A stretch of DNA of 64,000 nucleotides from Saccopteryx bilineata. Its lineage: Eukaryota > Chordata > Mammalia > Chiroptera > Emballonuridae. The notes beneath the pieces are model-generated. The model did not search any database. It was not told the origin of the DNA and saw only the letters and a program-made list of their open reading frames with translations. The position numbers and the translations under genes were made by a program. Position 1 is the stretch's first letter. Each line of letters opens with the position of its first letter. Shown one piece after another: positions 45,301 through 56,562 of this stretch. Where the stretch lies: the NCBI RefSeq assembly GCF_036850765.1, contig NC_089490.1:107812574-107876573 (forward strand). The letters are read 5' to 3'.

Positions 45301-46009
45301 GTTTGGGATGAAATGGACTGAATTTTTAAAATTAAAACCTTTTTCTTTATCTTTCCAGAAGAATTTTAAGATAGGAATGGTCTGCTGCAGAATATACAGA
45401 ATTTATGAACCAAGTTTTCTCTTCTTAAACCAGCCTCTCTTACTTGATCCTTTAATTTTTCATGGGCCTAGAAGGGGAGTTGAATCCTGGTCCTTCTACT
45501 TGCTAAAATAGGTTTAAGTATTTCCAATGTGTCAACATTCTAGAATTTATCAGAAGTTAAGTTAATGAGTTTATTGTCAAGTTATTATGAGCTTATTAAA
45601 TAACATAAGCTTATTTGTTATTTAGTGATTTCTTAAATTACCATTTTTTAATTCTAACCATCCAATAAAATTCTTAAGCATCTTGCGTGTTTTTAATTTT
45701 GTCAGTTTCTTTTCTCAATCCCTAGCACTTTCAAGGTATACAATTAAAAAGTAAATTAGTGGAATTAATGATATGTATAGAATAGGTCACTGTTAAGGTC
45801 ACTGTCTAATAATCTTCAAAAAGACCTGGGCAAGCAAAGCCCAATAATCAGCTTATGTTTGCTTAAAGCAATTTGTTGGATCCTTAACACCTATTGAATG
45901 TTGAGAGGTTATTTTGCTAGGCCAGCCTGAGCTACATTGCACCAAGCTTTCTTTTGTTCTCTCCTTCCCTTCTTCCTTCTTCCTTTCTTCCTATCAATCC
46001 TTTCCTGTT

Positions 46010-46560
46010 TCTTCCTTTTAAAAACTTTATTGAAAGTCTTTTGGCCTCCAGGCTCTGTGCTGAACACTGGGGGATTCAATGGTGGGCAGAATTGACAAGG
46101 CCCCTACCCCCATGGAGTTTACTGTCTGGTGGGGGAGGCAGGTAGGCATTAATCAAATCATATTCATTATTGGATGTAAGATTACAAATTGTAGTACACG
46201 CCATCAAGAACTGTAGTGCAATGCGGGATCTGACCCAACCTGCGGTTAGGAGACAGCTTCTTTATATTGAGATATGAAGAATGCATGGATACTGAGGGAA
46301 GCATGAGGGTTCTAGGCAGCAGAAACAGCATGTGCAATGGCCCTGTGGTACTGGGAATCATGGTACTCTAAAGAAAGTTAAAGATATTGTGGCTGGATCA
46401 GAAACAACAATGGCAGGGGGTAGGAGATGCTTCTGGTGAGGTCAGCAGGGCCAGAGATATATGCTTTGTATGACTTTGGCTTTCAGCTTAAGAGCAATGA
46501 GGAGGCACTGAAGTGTTCTAAGGAAGAGCTGGCAGTGCGAGAGCTGTCCTAGTGACTGAT
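46010..46560 (-). repeat. L2-like LINE tract, antisense, abutting an exon
   Basis: 'ggctctgtgctgaacactgg', 'atggagtttactgtctggtg' and 'gcagaaacagcatgtgcaatgg' are reverse-complement L2. The tract ends within about 25-30 bp of the RFX4 exon at 46583. Confidence 0.65.
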
Positions 46561-46582
46561 GCAACTTAATTTGTCTCTGCAG

Positions 46583-46742
46583 GAGCAATGCAGTCCTACA
46601 CATGGTCTCTAACATACACGGTGACAACAGCAGGGTCCCCAGCTGAAAACTCCCAGCAGCTTCCTTGTATGAGGAGTACTCATGTGCCTTCCTCGTCGGT
46701 CACACACAGGATACCAGTTTATCCTCACAGAGAGGAGCACGG
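46583..46742 (+). CDS. RFX4: RFX4 coding exon (window exon 8)
   Basis: This 160-bp exon encodes [20 protein letters not shown], then [20 protein letters not shown] and [15 protein letters not shown]. It is a Ser/Thr/Tyr-rich part of the RFX4-specific tail. The acceptor is aatttgtctctgcag|ga and the donor is acgg|gtaggt. The last Gly codon is completed by the a at 48482 (phase 2). It has no recognisable folded domain and is probably disordered. Confidence 0.95.
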
Positions 46743-47456
46743 GTAGGTAATTCCTGGATGATGCCTTACTTTAAAATTTTCTTTTAAAAGGCAAGGTTTA
46801 CTTGGCAGTCATTTTCTCAAAGGACAGGAAGAGTGTCACCTTTGTTGAATTCTCACAGTGCCCACCCCACGTATAATTGTCGCATGTAGTCCCCACTACA
46901 ACCAGGTGAGGCCGGTGCTAGCGACCCCACTTTATTGTTGAGGAGATTGAGACTTGGTTGACGAAATTCAGTTCCTGAACTTCATCATATCACTGGTAAA
47001 CATGCTGTCCCGCCTGAGCACCTGTCTGCCTCCAAAGCCTGTGTTCTTCCCCTTTACTATAAAATCTCAGCTGAAAACTCCCAGCCAGCAATTCCCTCCA
47101 GTGGCTCTTTGTGCACTCCGTAGTCTCACAAAGATTCACAGTAGGTCCCACTCTTTCATGCCGATCTAGAGGAGGGTTTCTCCATCTGAGAACTGAAGGT
47201 CCCTGGAGGGTAGTAATTATTAAAGGGGTTCAGGGAATCCCTGTCGGTTCCAGGGGTGCTTTGGACCCTGAATAAATCACTAATTTTTACCTATATTCTG
47301 TAGTGATATTACTGTGATAAATAAACAAAAAATCCATTTAAAAGTGTCATCTGAATCATAGTAGCTTTTTGCCATTATGCATTGTCTTTATCAAAAGACA
47401 CTGATCTTACAGTGTCTAATGTGCAGTGATCTGATGCAGTGTTATGATGCTTTTTA

Positions 47457-47505
47457 TAAAAACAGAAGGGCAAAAAAATAAAATAAAATAAAAACAGAAG
47501 GGCAA
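47457..47505 (+). mobile_element. Tail-only retrotransposition scar with target-site duplication
   Basis: The 17-mer taaaaacagaagggcaa is perfectly repeated at 47457-47473 and 47489-47505. It flanks only 15 bp of aaaataaa-type sequence, the smallest insert of the three scars in the window. Confidence 0.75.
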
Positions 47506-47879
47506 GGAAAAGGTGACGGAGGAAGAAGAGAAGAAGGACCTCTCAGGTCCCTTCCTCACAATGACCCAGCATGAGACAACAGGGTGATGAACCTCGGGGT
47601 GGGTACAGGCTTGGCTGTTGGCATAGCCGAGTTATTTCCAATAGGTTCAGGTACCCCTGACCAATCAGTAGGACACCTATTATTTTTTCAGGGGCCTCTG
47701 GGAGTGTTTCCCCACACACTTAGAATAAATCAAAAATTATTTGAGAGAACTTTTGGGTTCTGCAGGAATGGCAGAATAGACACCCATGTGGTCATATGTC
47801 AGCATCTTTGCGGTCAAGTTGTTATTAAGAACAGTGATGATGATAATCCTGAGTCCATAGGATTTTCTTTTTTATAGAG

Positions 47880-48060
47880 CATCTTTACATATGTGACCCT
47901 CAGAATAAGCATGTGCAGCTTTTTCACAGATGGGAGAAAGAAGGCTGAGAGTAGCCCAAGGCCCACAGCTGGAAAGTGGCAGAGCCAGGCTTAGAGCCAA
48001 AGTCTTTGGCTCCTGGTTGACCATGCCATGTTTTCTCCCAGGAGAGAGCTCACTGTCTAC
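47880..48060 (-). repeat. MIR SINE, antisense
   Basis: 'gtgaccctcagaataagcatg', 'agcccaaggcccacagctgg' and 'aaagtggcagagccaggctt' are reverse-complement MIR. Confidence 0.7.
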
Positions 48061-48481
48061 ATCCTTCCCCACCATGGGGAAACAGAGGCCTGAACAATAC
48101 CAAAACAAATCCCAAAGTAGCTTCTTTTTTTTCCTAGTTGACTTCCAGCTATAACACGGGGCTTTTTAAGACAACAGGAGTAGAAGTTTCCATAACTAAT
48201 TGTGTTTTGCTCAGGACTAGCTTTTGTTCCCTGAGTGCAGCTGGGCGATGAGGGAGGTGTACTGGGGGGAAGGAAAAGCAGCCTGGGAGTTTGAACTTAC
48301 CACAACAAAGCCACAGAGTGGAGATGGTAAGACCGAGAAAAAGAAAAGTGGAAAAAAAGAAAGAACAGGAGAAAAAAAAAAAACAGAAAAAAACTCAGGC
48401 GAGGTTGATTTTTAAAGATGTCAAACTGATTTGTTTTCCCTGATATTACTCACAATATTCAATGTGCTTAATGCATTTTAG

Positions 48482-48620
48482 ATACACGGGAAGCTATAAC
48501 TATGGGAGCTATGGCAACCAGCATCCTCCGCCAATGCAGAGCCAATACCCGGCCCTGCCTCACGAGGCGGCCATCTCTGGACCACTCCACTATGCTCCTT
48601 ACCACAGGAGCTCTGCACAG
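48482..48620 (+). CDS. RFX4: RFX4 coding exon (window exon 9)
   Basis: This 139-bp exon encodes [20 protein letters not shown], then [20 protein letters not shown] and HRSSAQ, a Tyr/Pro/Gly-rich low-complexity part of the RFX4 tail. The acceptor is gcattttag|a and the donor is a consensus cag|gtgagt (phase 0). Confidence 0.95.
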
Positions 48621-48929
48621 GTGAGTTGATGGTCCTGCCTGCTTGCTCAGGCCAGGACTAGTCAATATAACACAATTAATAAGCATCTTCTGTATACCAT
48701 GTGTGCATCCTGTGTTTCGCCAAGGAAAGGATGGTCTTTTCCTCAGTGTCACTTCTGCCCTTTAGTGGCTGCACACAGTGGATGACAGCCATGATCATGC
48801 TGCACTTTCTCATGCATGTGGTTGCAAAGCAGTTGTCTTTAGTTCCATCCTTTGACCTCTCTGATCCCAGGATGCCATCAGCTGTGAGACCTGTTGCCTT
48901 TTTTTCGGGCAGCCCTCCTCAGCCTGGAC

Positions 48930-49900
48930 CTTGGTCTCCTTTCCCATCACCGCCCTCCTGGTGCAGACCCTCATCGTGTCCTGCCAGGACCGTTATTGAG
49001 GCATCATTCTAACTGGTCTCAGTCTCCCATGTGTGTTCCTTTTCAGTGCAGCCCACACCCAGAATCTTAGCAGAAGAATTCTCCTGAAATAGACCCTTTA
49101 TCAGATCATTCTCAGGCCACACGGGTCCTTTGGCTCCTCCTCACTGACAAACCAAATCGACCCTCTGTGGCCTGCGGTGAATGGAACTTGTGGCTACACC
49201 TGTAATACCAGTGTTGGGTACTCTGCTTGTCTTAGACGCTTTCCTGTGCACTGCCTCAGACACAGCTGGTCACCAATTCCATTCAATTCTACATCCTCAG
49301 TGTCTCTGCACCGCCACTGTTCTTGCCTCAACTCAGCTCTTTATCTAACCTAGATGATGGCAGAAGCTTTCCCATTGGGTTTCATGTTGCTGAACTTGTC
49401 CCATCTCTGGTCTGTCCCCTCCACTACAACTAAAGGAATCTTTTGGGGAAAACCTAATCGATCATGATACTCTCTTTTACATGTCATCACTTTCAGAGTT
49501 CAGTTTCTTATCATGTCTCTCAGACTCAGTACTATCTGGCCTCTACCTGCCTTTGTGGGCCTACAGATGACACCCTCCCAGTCTTGGCTGCAGTCACACC
49601 AACCCATGTGCAGTCCCCTATGTCTGCGCTGAGGTTGTTTCCTTCCTCCGGCTCAGATTCTCTTCCCAGCCTCTTCTGCTTGTTTCTCAGGACAAGCATC
49701 TCACGGCCTTCCTGGCACTTCCTGATACTACCCCCTTCCTTCCTCCAGGACTTTAGTAGTTCCTGCTCCTCTGTACCTGCATAGCACCCTGGGCTTTTCT
49801 CTTTGGTAACACTTCTCACACTGTGACCATTGCTGACTCCCCTGGCTCCCACAGCAGACCCCAAAGCTCCTTGAAGGCAAAAATTAAGTCTAGTATCCCG
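48930..49900 (+). repeat. L2-like LINE tract, sense
   Basis: 'gaggcatcattctaactggtctc', 'ctatctggcctctacctgcc' and 'cttcctggcacttcctgat' with 'gtgaccattgctgactcccctgg' follow sense L2 internal and 3' order. It is diverged and may be two overlapping copies. Confidence 0.55.
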
Positions 49901-49929
49901 AGGTCAGAGGAAAGGACAGCTTACTTTAC

Positions 49930-50070
49930 TGAACACACATCATGCGCCCGGCACATCACGCATCCTCACAGCAACCCTTGCCAGAAGAAAGGGAGAGTGA
50001 CTTGCCCAAGGATTTGGACCAGGCAGTGTACCCCAGCTACCCAGGCTCTTAAGCACCACCCTCGGTTACC
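49930..50070 (-). repeat. MIR SINE, antisense
   Basis: 'catcctcacagcaaccctt' and 'gagagtgacttgcccaagg' are reverse-complement MIR. Confidence 0.6.
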
Positions 50071-50714
50071 CCTTCTGTGCCAGCATTCTCTGAGTGTTTA
50101 TGGAGCAGTGAGCAAACAGGAGGGGAGCAGCACCAGCAACAGTGTGGTGTGCAGAGGATGCGCGCTGGGTTCTTCAGGCGTGGGAGCTCGATAGGTTTGT
50201 GAGCCTGGGAGTGGCAAGATGAGAGTTATGCATAAGAAAGAGAGCTCTCGCAGCTCAGCTCTCACAGGTTGAACCAGAAAGGGGGCTGGTGGAGGCAGGC
50301 AGCTCTGTTCCCAAGCACTTATAAGAGTGGAGAAGAAAGATGGCAAGATGTGAGCCAGGGTGGAGGCCACAATTACATCAGCTGTCAGCACACAGGCTTG
50401 CCTCCAAGGGAGGACAGCGAGGAGAATGTATCCACAATACTCCGCACTTGGGGCAAACAGACGTCTGTTTTGATTTCCATCTGCAGTACCAAGGGGAGCC
50501 CTGGTATAATCCCCAGACAAGCCAAGAAGTTGGTTCCACTAAATCACCACCTGGGGCATTCATTATAGGTCTCCAACTGCGTCACACAGAGATGCTAGCT
50601 CCTTAGGTACTGCTTCTCTTGAGCCCAGAGCCTGTGCTCCTCTCTGTGATCTGCCTAGTGACTTAGAGCTGCTGCTACAGTTGGGGTCACCCTTAATACG
50701 GTATAAGCAGCTCT

Positions 50715-50870
50715 TTCGTTCATACATTCTTCAAATAACTGGCAGGTGCCTACTACGTAGCAAGCACTGTTCTGGCCTCTGAGAAGACAGTGGAGAATGA
50801 GACAGAAACGTGCCTGCTTTGGGAGAGCTTATGCTCCAGTAGGAGACACTAGCCTAAGCAACAGTGGTGG
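50715..50870 (-). repeat. L2-like LINE fragment, antisense
   Basis: 'ggtgcctactacgtagcaag' with 'cactgttctggcctctgag' and 'gggagagcttatgctccag' are reverse-complement L2. Confidence 0.65.
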
Positions 50871-51419
50871 GACCAAGCTCACATCCCAGCCACCACCCTG
50901 GCACTGTCTTCCGTCTTTCTTCACTCCCTCGTCCCTCCTCATGACATTTCTGAAGCTAGTTTTCTGGGGTGATGTTTTTAAAGTCATTGCTTAAAAATAA
51001 AGCCAAGGTCTCCTAAAGGTCCATGTGGTCCCTGGTGGTCAAAGCTAGGTCTGCAATATCTGCTCTAGAAGCCACAAGAGTCCCTAACTGGAGCACTGTC
51101 ACATTTAATAGCAGCTTACTCAAAGAGCTGAGGACTAAAAGCCCAGGGAGGAGTTCTTTGAACCCAGACTCGAATATCTTGTGAGAGGTGACAGGTCCTT
51201 GAGTGGTCTCTTCACCACCATGCCCTGTGGCCCTTAGGCCAAGTCTTTGACAACCTCTGACCCCACCACACACTCACACTTTGCACTCCATGCTTTATGC
51301 CTCAGTCTCCCTTTAGAAAACGGGCTGGGGAGAAGTTAGTTTTATCACATCTCTACCAGGCTGGTGAGTGAGGTCAGTGTTTCTAGGGAAGGTACAGTCT
51401 AAAGACAAAGAATCTGTTT

Positions 51420-51640
51420 TCTTTTTCACTAACATTTATGCATCAAGCACCGTTTTAGGAACCTTCAGATACATGTAATTCTCATGGCAACCTCGGGAAG
51501 AGGCATTTCTCTCCAGTTTTTAAAGATGAGGAAACAGCTTCAGAAGGGAATTTGCCCCTGGCCATGCATCCAGTAAGGACAAAGCAGACCCCAATGCAGA
51601 CTCTCTAACCCCAGCACTGAACACGACACTGGCTGTGTTT
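51420..51640 (-). repeat. MIR SINE, antisense
   Basis: 'acatgtaattctcatggcaac', 'agttttt' then 'aaagatgaggaaacagctt' and 'gaatttgcccctggccatgc' are reverse-complement MIR. Confidence 0.7.
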
Positions 51641-52654
51641 TGGAGGGTGGGAGGTAAAATCAAGAGGTTACTGCAACTATCCTTAGTAAATAAACTTGAA
51701 GTTTGCAAAGAGAAGAGTCACTACCCAAGATAACATATTTCTTTCCTTTCCTGGTATTTTGGCTTAAGGTTGAGCATCTAGGGGGATCCAGTGCAGGGAT
51801 AATTAGTTTTAGCTTTCCAGAGCAGAGGGCAAACTGTCCAATTCTCAGTCTGAATGTCACTCTTCATTATGTCAGACTCCCTGAGGAAAGGTCAGTCTGA
51901 GTTGAAGAACTCAGGTTTGCCTTAAAGAACTGATACAACACACCTGTGAAGTGCAATAATTGTGTGTACCCCAGTATTTATATGCTCAAAGTAATCTGCA
52001 GTCCTTTGTTTTTTGAAATAGAGTATATGTGTGCTCTTGCTTATCCTGCTGATTTGTACAACACATGCTTTCTTTCTGGGTATTATGAAGGCATACCTCC
52101 GGCCCTGCTTGAATTCTATAATTTCTGAGTGAGTCCACATGAATGAGGCTTCACAGTGTAAGGTTTATCTTATTTCAGGAAACCACCCTAGTGGTAATAA
52201 TGCTGCACTTGTTCACATCAGAGTAAGTGAACAAGGGATCTTGTCATCTGCACCTTGCCAGGTCCCCATTCTCATACCCGGTGAAAGACAAAACACAGCA
52301 CACTCAGTACATAGCTGCAAAATATATATGAGCCTCACTCAACACTATTCATGGGGCCTCTACCCTTTCTACAGCCACGACTGTAAACTTGAGCTCAAAC
52401 GCCGTTTGATCAGCCAGAAACTGTGTGACTAGAAATACACTTAGAGTGGACTAGAGAGCTGTTATTTCTCACCTGGATGGCCAAGGCCCAGCCTTGCTCA
52501 CCAGTCACACAGCTCTCCAGAGACCTCTGTTCTCAACCCAGAGCAGACAAGGGTTGGTGGGTCCTCAATCTCAGAGGCCCAGTGACTGCTACAGAGTTTG
52601 TTTAGGGTGCTCTGTTTTGGGATAGAATACTGGGCCAAAGGGAATGCAAACCAG

Positions 52655-52860
52655 TCAGCCATAGTGGTGTAAGATCTCTGACTGTAGAGCCAGGCTTCCT
52701 GGGTTCACATCTCAACGCTGCCTCTGTTAGCTCTGTGCTGCAGTTTCCTCATGTGAGAACTTAGGATACTTACAGTACCTATTTCACAGGGTTGTTGTGA
52801 GGGTTCAGTGAGTTAATAATGGTTAGAACAGGGCCTGGTTCAGGTTTACAACATAATTAT
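52655..52860 (+). repeat. MIR SINE
   Basis: 'gactgtagagccaggcttcc', 'tgggttcacatctcaacgc', 'gcagtttcctcatgtgagaac' and 'cacagggttgttgtgagggt' form a well-kept sense MIR. Confidence 0.85.
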
Positions 52861-52919
52861 ATTTTTGTGATTATAAAATGGATATCTATCTCTCACACTA
52901 CACTAGCTTGGTAAAGAAA

Positions 52920-53020
52920 AGGACCAAGACCTTTTTTTCTGATCATTATATTCCCAGACTGTAGCATGGGCTTGCCCCTAGTAGGTACTCAGTAAATACT
53001 TGTCAGTGAAATGAATGAAT
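52920..53020 (+). repeat. L2-like LINE 3' end, sense
   Basis: 'ccctagtaggtactcagtaaa' with 'tacttgtcagtgaaatgaatg' is a sense L2 terminal sequence. Confidence 0.6.
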
Positions 53021-53188
53021 GGAATGAGTGGATCCTTACTCTGGTACCAAGTTGCTGTGTGACCTCAATTTCCTCTTCTAAAAATGAGGGTAAGGAGGCC
53101 AGACAGCCAGGCAGTAAGGCTCTCCCTGTCATTAATTGGCCATGATGTGATGATTCGAGGAAGAATATTAATCATAGCTAACACAGCT

Positions 53189-53622
53189 TGAACAGGCAGT
53201 AATGCAGTGGATAGAGCATCAGACTGGGATGTGGAGGACCCAGGTTCAAAACCGCGATGTCACAGTTTGAGTGTGGGCTCATCCAGCTTGGTGCAGGCTC
53301 ACCATCTTGAGCACAGGGTCGCTGGCTTGAGCATGGGATCATAGACATGACCCCATGGTCACTGGCTTGAGCCCAAAGGTCACTGACTTGAAGCCCAAGG
53401 TCTTTGGCTTGAGCCCAAGGTTGCTGGCTTGAGCAAGGGTCACTTGCTCCACTGTAGTCCCCCCACCCCACCCCACCCCCTGGTCAAGGCATATATGAGA
53501 AAGCAATCAATGACCAATTAAGGAACCGCAACGAAGAACTGATGCTTCTCATCTCTCTCCCTTCCTGTTTGTCCCTATCTGACCCTCTCTCTGTCGCAAA
53601 TAATAATAATAATAATAATAAT
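53189..53622 (+). mobile_element. Long tRNA-derived bat SINE with internal minisatellite
   Basis: It has a tRNA-like head ('aatgcagtggatagagcatc', then a B-box-like 'ggttcaaaaccgc'). The body is built of variant units around 'ggcttgagcccaaggtc', and the tail region has 'aaagcaatcaatgaccaatt' and 'gaagaactgatgcttctcatc', ending in (AAT)n. I recognise it as a bat SINE of the VES type. Imperfect duplications may be 'aatcatagctaaca' and 'aataatggctaata'. Confidence 0.8.
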
Positions 53623-54944
53623 GGCTAATATATTCTAAAAACTTACTACATGGGTGTTCTAAGTGTTTCACATGTACTAACTAACTCCAGTGATCCTGAC
53701 CCCAAAAACTTAGCAGATGTGGATGGTCCGGCGAAGATTTGGGGGGAGCTATGTGTTCTTCCAGAAGAGGCTAAGAGGAAGCCTGCCGGGGTGGGGGCAC
53801 TGGCAGAACCTCGGTGCGCAGGGAGCCACTTTCATAGGAAAACAGTTTGTGTTCCTGGCTGGGCCACCTTTCCCCTCTTGCTCAAGCAGCAGCCCACTTG
53901 GTAGGGGCCAGGGAGAAAGGGCTCATTCTTCTCTCTCCCTGTGCAAGAAAGGCAACCCTCCATGTGGGGACTTGTTTCTCAAAATAGAACGTTCTAACAT
54001 GATTCCAAGGAGGCCTAAAGTCCGTCATAGCTGCGATGGACTTATGCCTCCGCCATGTGACTGACCCTTTGACTAGTTATGTACACATGCACATACAAAC
54101 ACGTGCCCACAACCACACTTCACAGACCTCTCTCACAGGATAGAAACTGGGGACTTAACTCCATTTTAACATTAGTAGCCATAGCTGTGTGATTTGACCG
54201 AGAAAATAGTAACTTCCTGTTATGGGCACTCAACAAAAAGCGCCTTTATTCTGGGGAGAGCTCTTGGGACCCCAGGGTTTGTGCCCAGCATTGCCTAAGG
54301 ACCCTGCAAGGAACCGGATGTAAAGTGTGAAAGGTGAGGCGGGTGCCACAGGCCAGCGCAGCGGCTCCTGCCACACTGAATAGAAGCTTCATTGGTGGCG
54401 TCAGTCACCAGGCAGAGGCAGCGGGCATTTCAGCCTCTCATCTTTCAATGGTCTCTTCACCATGGGGAAAACGAGTCACTGACTCATTTGCAATTAGCTG
54501 ACCTAACGGGACAGAATTTTCCATGCCGGATTCTGTGGTAACAGAATTTTATTGTCACATTAGAGATATTTTGAGCCAGTCTCATTTCCAGGCAATTATG
54601 CTTTTGAGTCTGTGACACAACCCCTGGGCACAGCTGCATCTAGGGTCCTTGATTAGGCACAAAAGCCACACTCTCTTGAGCTCTGTGGGAAGGAGGTCCC
54701 AAGTCTGTCGTGTGACGTTTTACCTACCCAAGCCAAGGCAAGTGAGGCCTGGTAAGAACTGTAAGGTCCTGTGGTCTGTAGGAAAGGAGAGAGCCCGAAG
54801 GCAAGGTGACAGAGAGGTCAGGGTTAACGGGCTGCACTTCCACTTCCTGTAAGGAGTGCTCTTCCTGTCCTCTGTGGGTCAGTGAGGGCCCTGCTGATTA
54901 TGTTGGGGAAGAGTGCGACCCCAACCTCAGGGCTGGGTCTTCGT

Positions 54945-55045
54945 GCCAACTCTTCCCCTAGCTTGTGATATGACTTTGGGCAGGACACTTCACCTCACAA
55001 GTATGAGTTTTCTCATCTGTACAACACAGAGTTGGATTATGTAAT
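54945..55045 (+). repeat. MIR SINE fragment
   Basis: 'tgatatgactttgggcagg' and 'gttttctcatctgtacaac' are the MIR core. Confidence 0.65.
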
Positions 55046-55084
55046 CCTAAGGTTCTTTCTAGTGGTGACATCCCACCAAATAAT

Positions 55085-55540
55085 AAATTACTCACTAAAT
55101 AATTGTTTAGCACCTGCTGGGTGCCAGGCATCATTCTAGATGTTGGGAATATGGTGGCAAACATGGGAACGCCCTACCAGGACAGCAGAAATGTAAACTG
55201 GAAGAAAGAGGCAGCTGTCAGGAAGAATGGGAACATTCCACTCTAAGCAGCAGAGGGTGGAGCGTTCAGCTTCTTGAGGTAGGATATCCAGAAAAGTCTC
55301 TCTGCGGAGGTGACATCTGAGCTGAGATTTGAAGAATAAGGCAGACGTGCAAGGAGCCTAGGGGTAGGCGGAGTGGCAAAGCAGTGTCCTAGGCAGAGGA
55401 GATGGATGGGACAAAATCCCCTGACATGGGAACCAGTTTGGTATGTCATAGGACCAGAGAGGAGGCCTCTGGCCAGGGGCAGCACCATGAGGGGAGGGGA
55501 CATGCATCCCAGGAGCTTACTTGAGAGAACAAGAAGGGGA
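55085..55540 (-). repeat. L2-like LINE tract, antisense
   Basis: 'gcacctgctgggtgccagg', 'tctctctgcggaggtgacatc' and 'tgagctgagatttgaagaat' are a clear reverse-complement L2 series. Confidence 0.75.
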
Positions 55541-56539
55541 AGCAATTTTTGGAAAAAAATTAAAAGAAAGTTTTGTAATATTTCTTAATATTAGCTGTTT
55601 AATACCTGGGATCTTATTTTCTTGAGCAGGGCCCAATCTTCTTATGGTTTCTTTGGGACTTAGAGTGGGGCCGGGGCTAGAATTCCAGTGCTCAGGCCCG
55701 AGGATCCAACATAGTGTAGTGGGTACCTGGGTACACCTAAGCGTTATCTGACTGGCGATTATGAAAGCCTTGATGTGCTGTCAATAGTCACCTTGGAAAC
55801 AGCCCTTGGTGCCTTGTCCCATGAGTTCCCAGACACCACCTACAGCCTTCTCCCTCTTTCCTACCTGTTCCATTGACTGTGAAGTGGCTGCACTTTGCTA
55901 TGGAGGGCACGCTGTCCTTGGTAGGACAAACCCTCTCTACTAGAAGTTGGACCCTTCTGTCTTGACCAAAGAATTACTGGTTCTCTTCGCATGCTTCAAG
56001 CCTAACAGCCTCCGCCTGCTTCCCTTGGGCTCCCACTCAAAGAGGCAGAGTGGTTCCCTTTGGCCCCTTGACTACAAGGAGCAGCCATTGTTGTCATAAC
56101 CCTTTCTCCCGGCTGTCTGGGCTTCAGCCTGTCTGTCTCCCTCACAGGAGGCAGCCTTCCACCTAATCCCTCGGGGCTCCACTCTCCAACTGTCAGGGAA
56201 GACAGATGGGGAGCAGAAGAATTCACACATTCACACACACTCTCTCTCCCCTACTTGCTGTCCTTGCCATTCTTGCTGACTGGCTCCTGTCCTTGCTGGG
56301 GTGGCCCTTAGCACAGCCAAAGATATCTTTGTGGTGACTGGCCCACAAACCAGGAGTCTCAGTTCCTCCCCATCTCCCCTCTGATTGTATAAAAGGCTCA
56401 TTTGCATAGCTGTCTTGGGAACTGGAAAATAAAAAGAAGCACTTGAAAGGCACTTCTCTTATTTCTAATTCTTTCTAGATCTACTTCCCCTCTAGTAGCT
56501 ATGAACACCTGTTTTCCTGACCTGCACCAAAGCACACCT

Positions 56540-56562
56540 CCCCTCCCCTCCCCTCCCCTCTC
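56540..56562. repeat. (CCCCT)n simple repeat
   Basis: About 4-5 tandem CCCCT units. Confidence 0.9.

Larger units (their letters stand above)
34869..46582 (+). other. RFX4: RFX4 11.7-kb intron
   Basis: Layout: L2-like 35185-35600; MIR 35610-35800; (GA)n 35903-35926; 35930-36580 unassigned; MER5A 36583-36764; 36770-37130 unassigned; L2 37135-37620 split by a VES SINE; L2 37670-38010; repeat-poor block 38010-40930; L2 41025-41470; AT/CA simple repeat 41660-41743; old DNA transposon 41870-42015; MER5A 42289-42412; MIR 42415-42605; L2 pieces; an unnamed old repeat near 43640-43930; tail-only scar 44199-44271; MIRs 44280-44600; GC-rich patch 45178-45300; L2 46010-46560 against the next exon. Confidence 0.65.
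46743..48481 (+). other. RFX4: RFX4 intron (1.7 kb)
   Basis: It contains a tail-only scar (47457-47505) and a MIR (47880-48060). About 46840-47170 resembles degraded MIR-type sequence ('ccactttattgttgaggagattgagac'). About 47170-47400 may be an old repeat that I cannot name. An A-rich run lies at 48340-48395. Confidence 0.6.
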
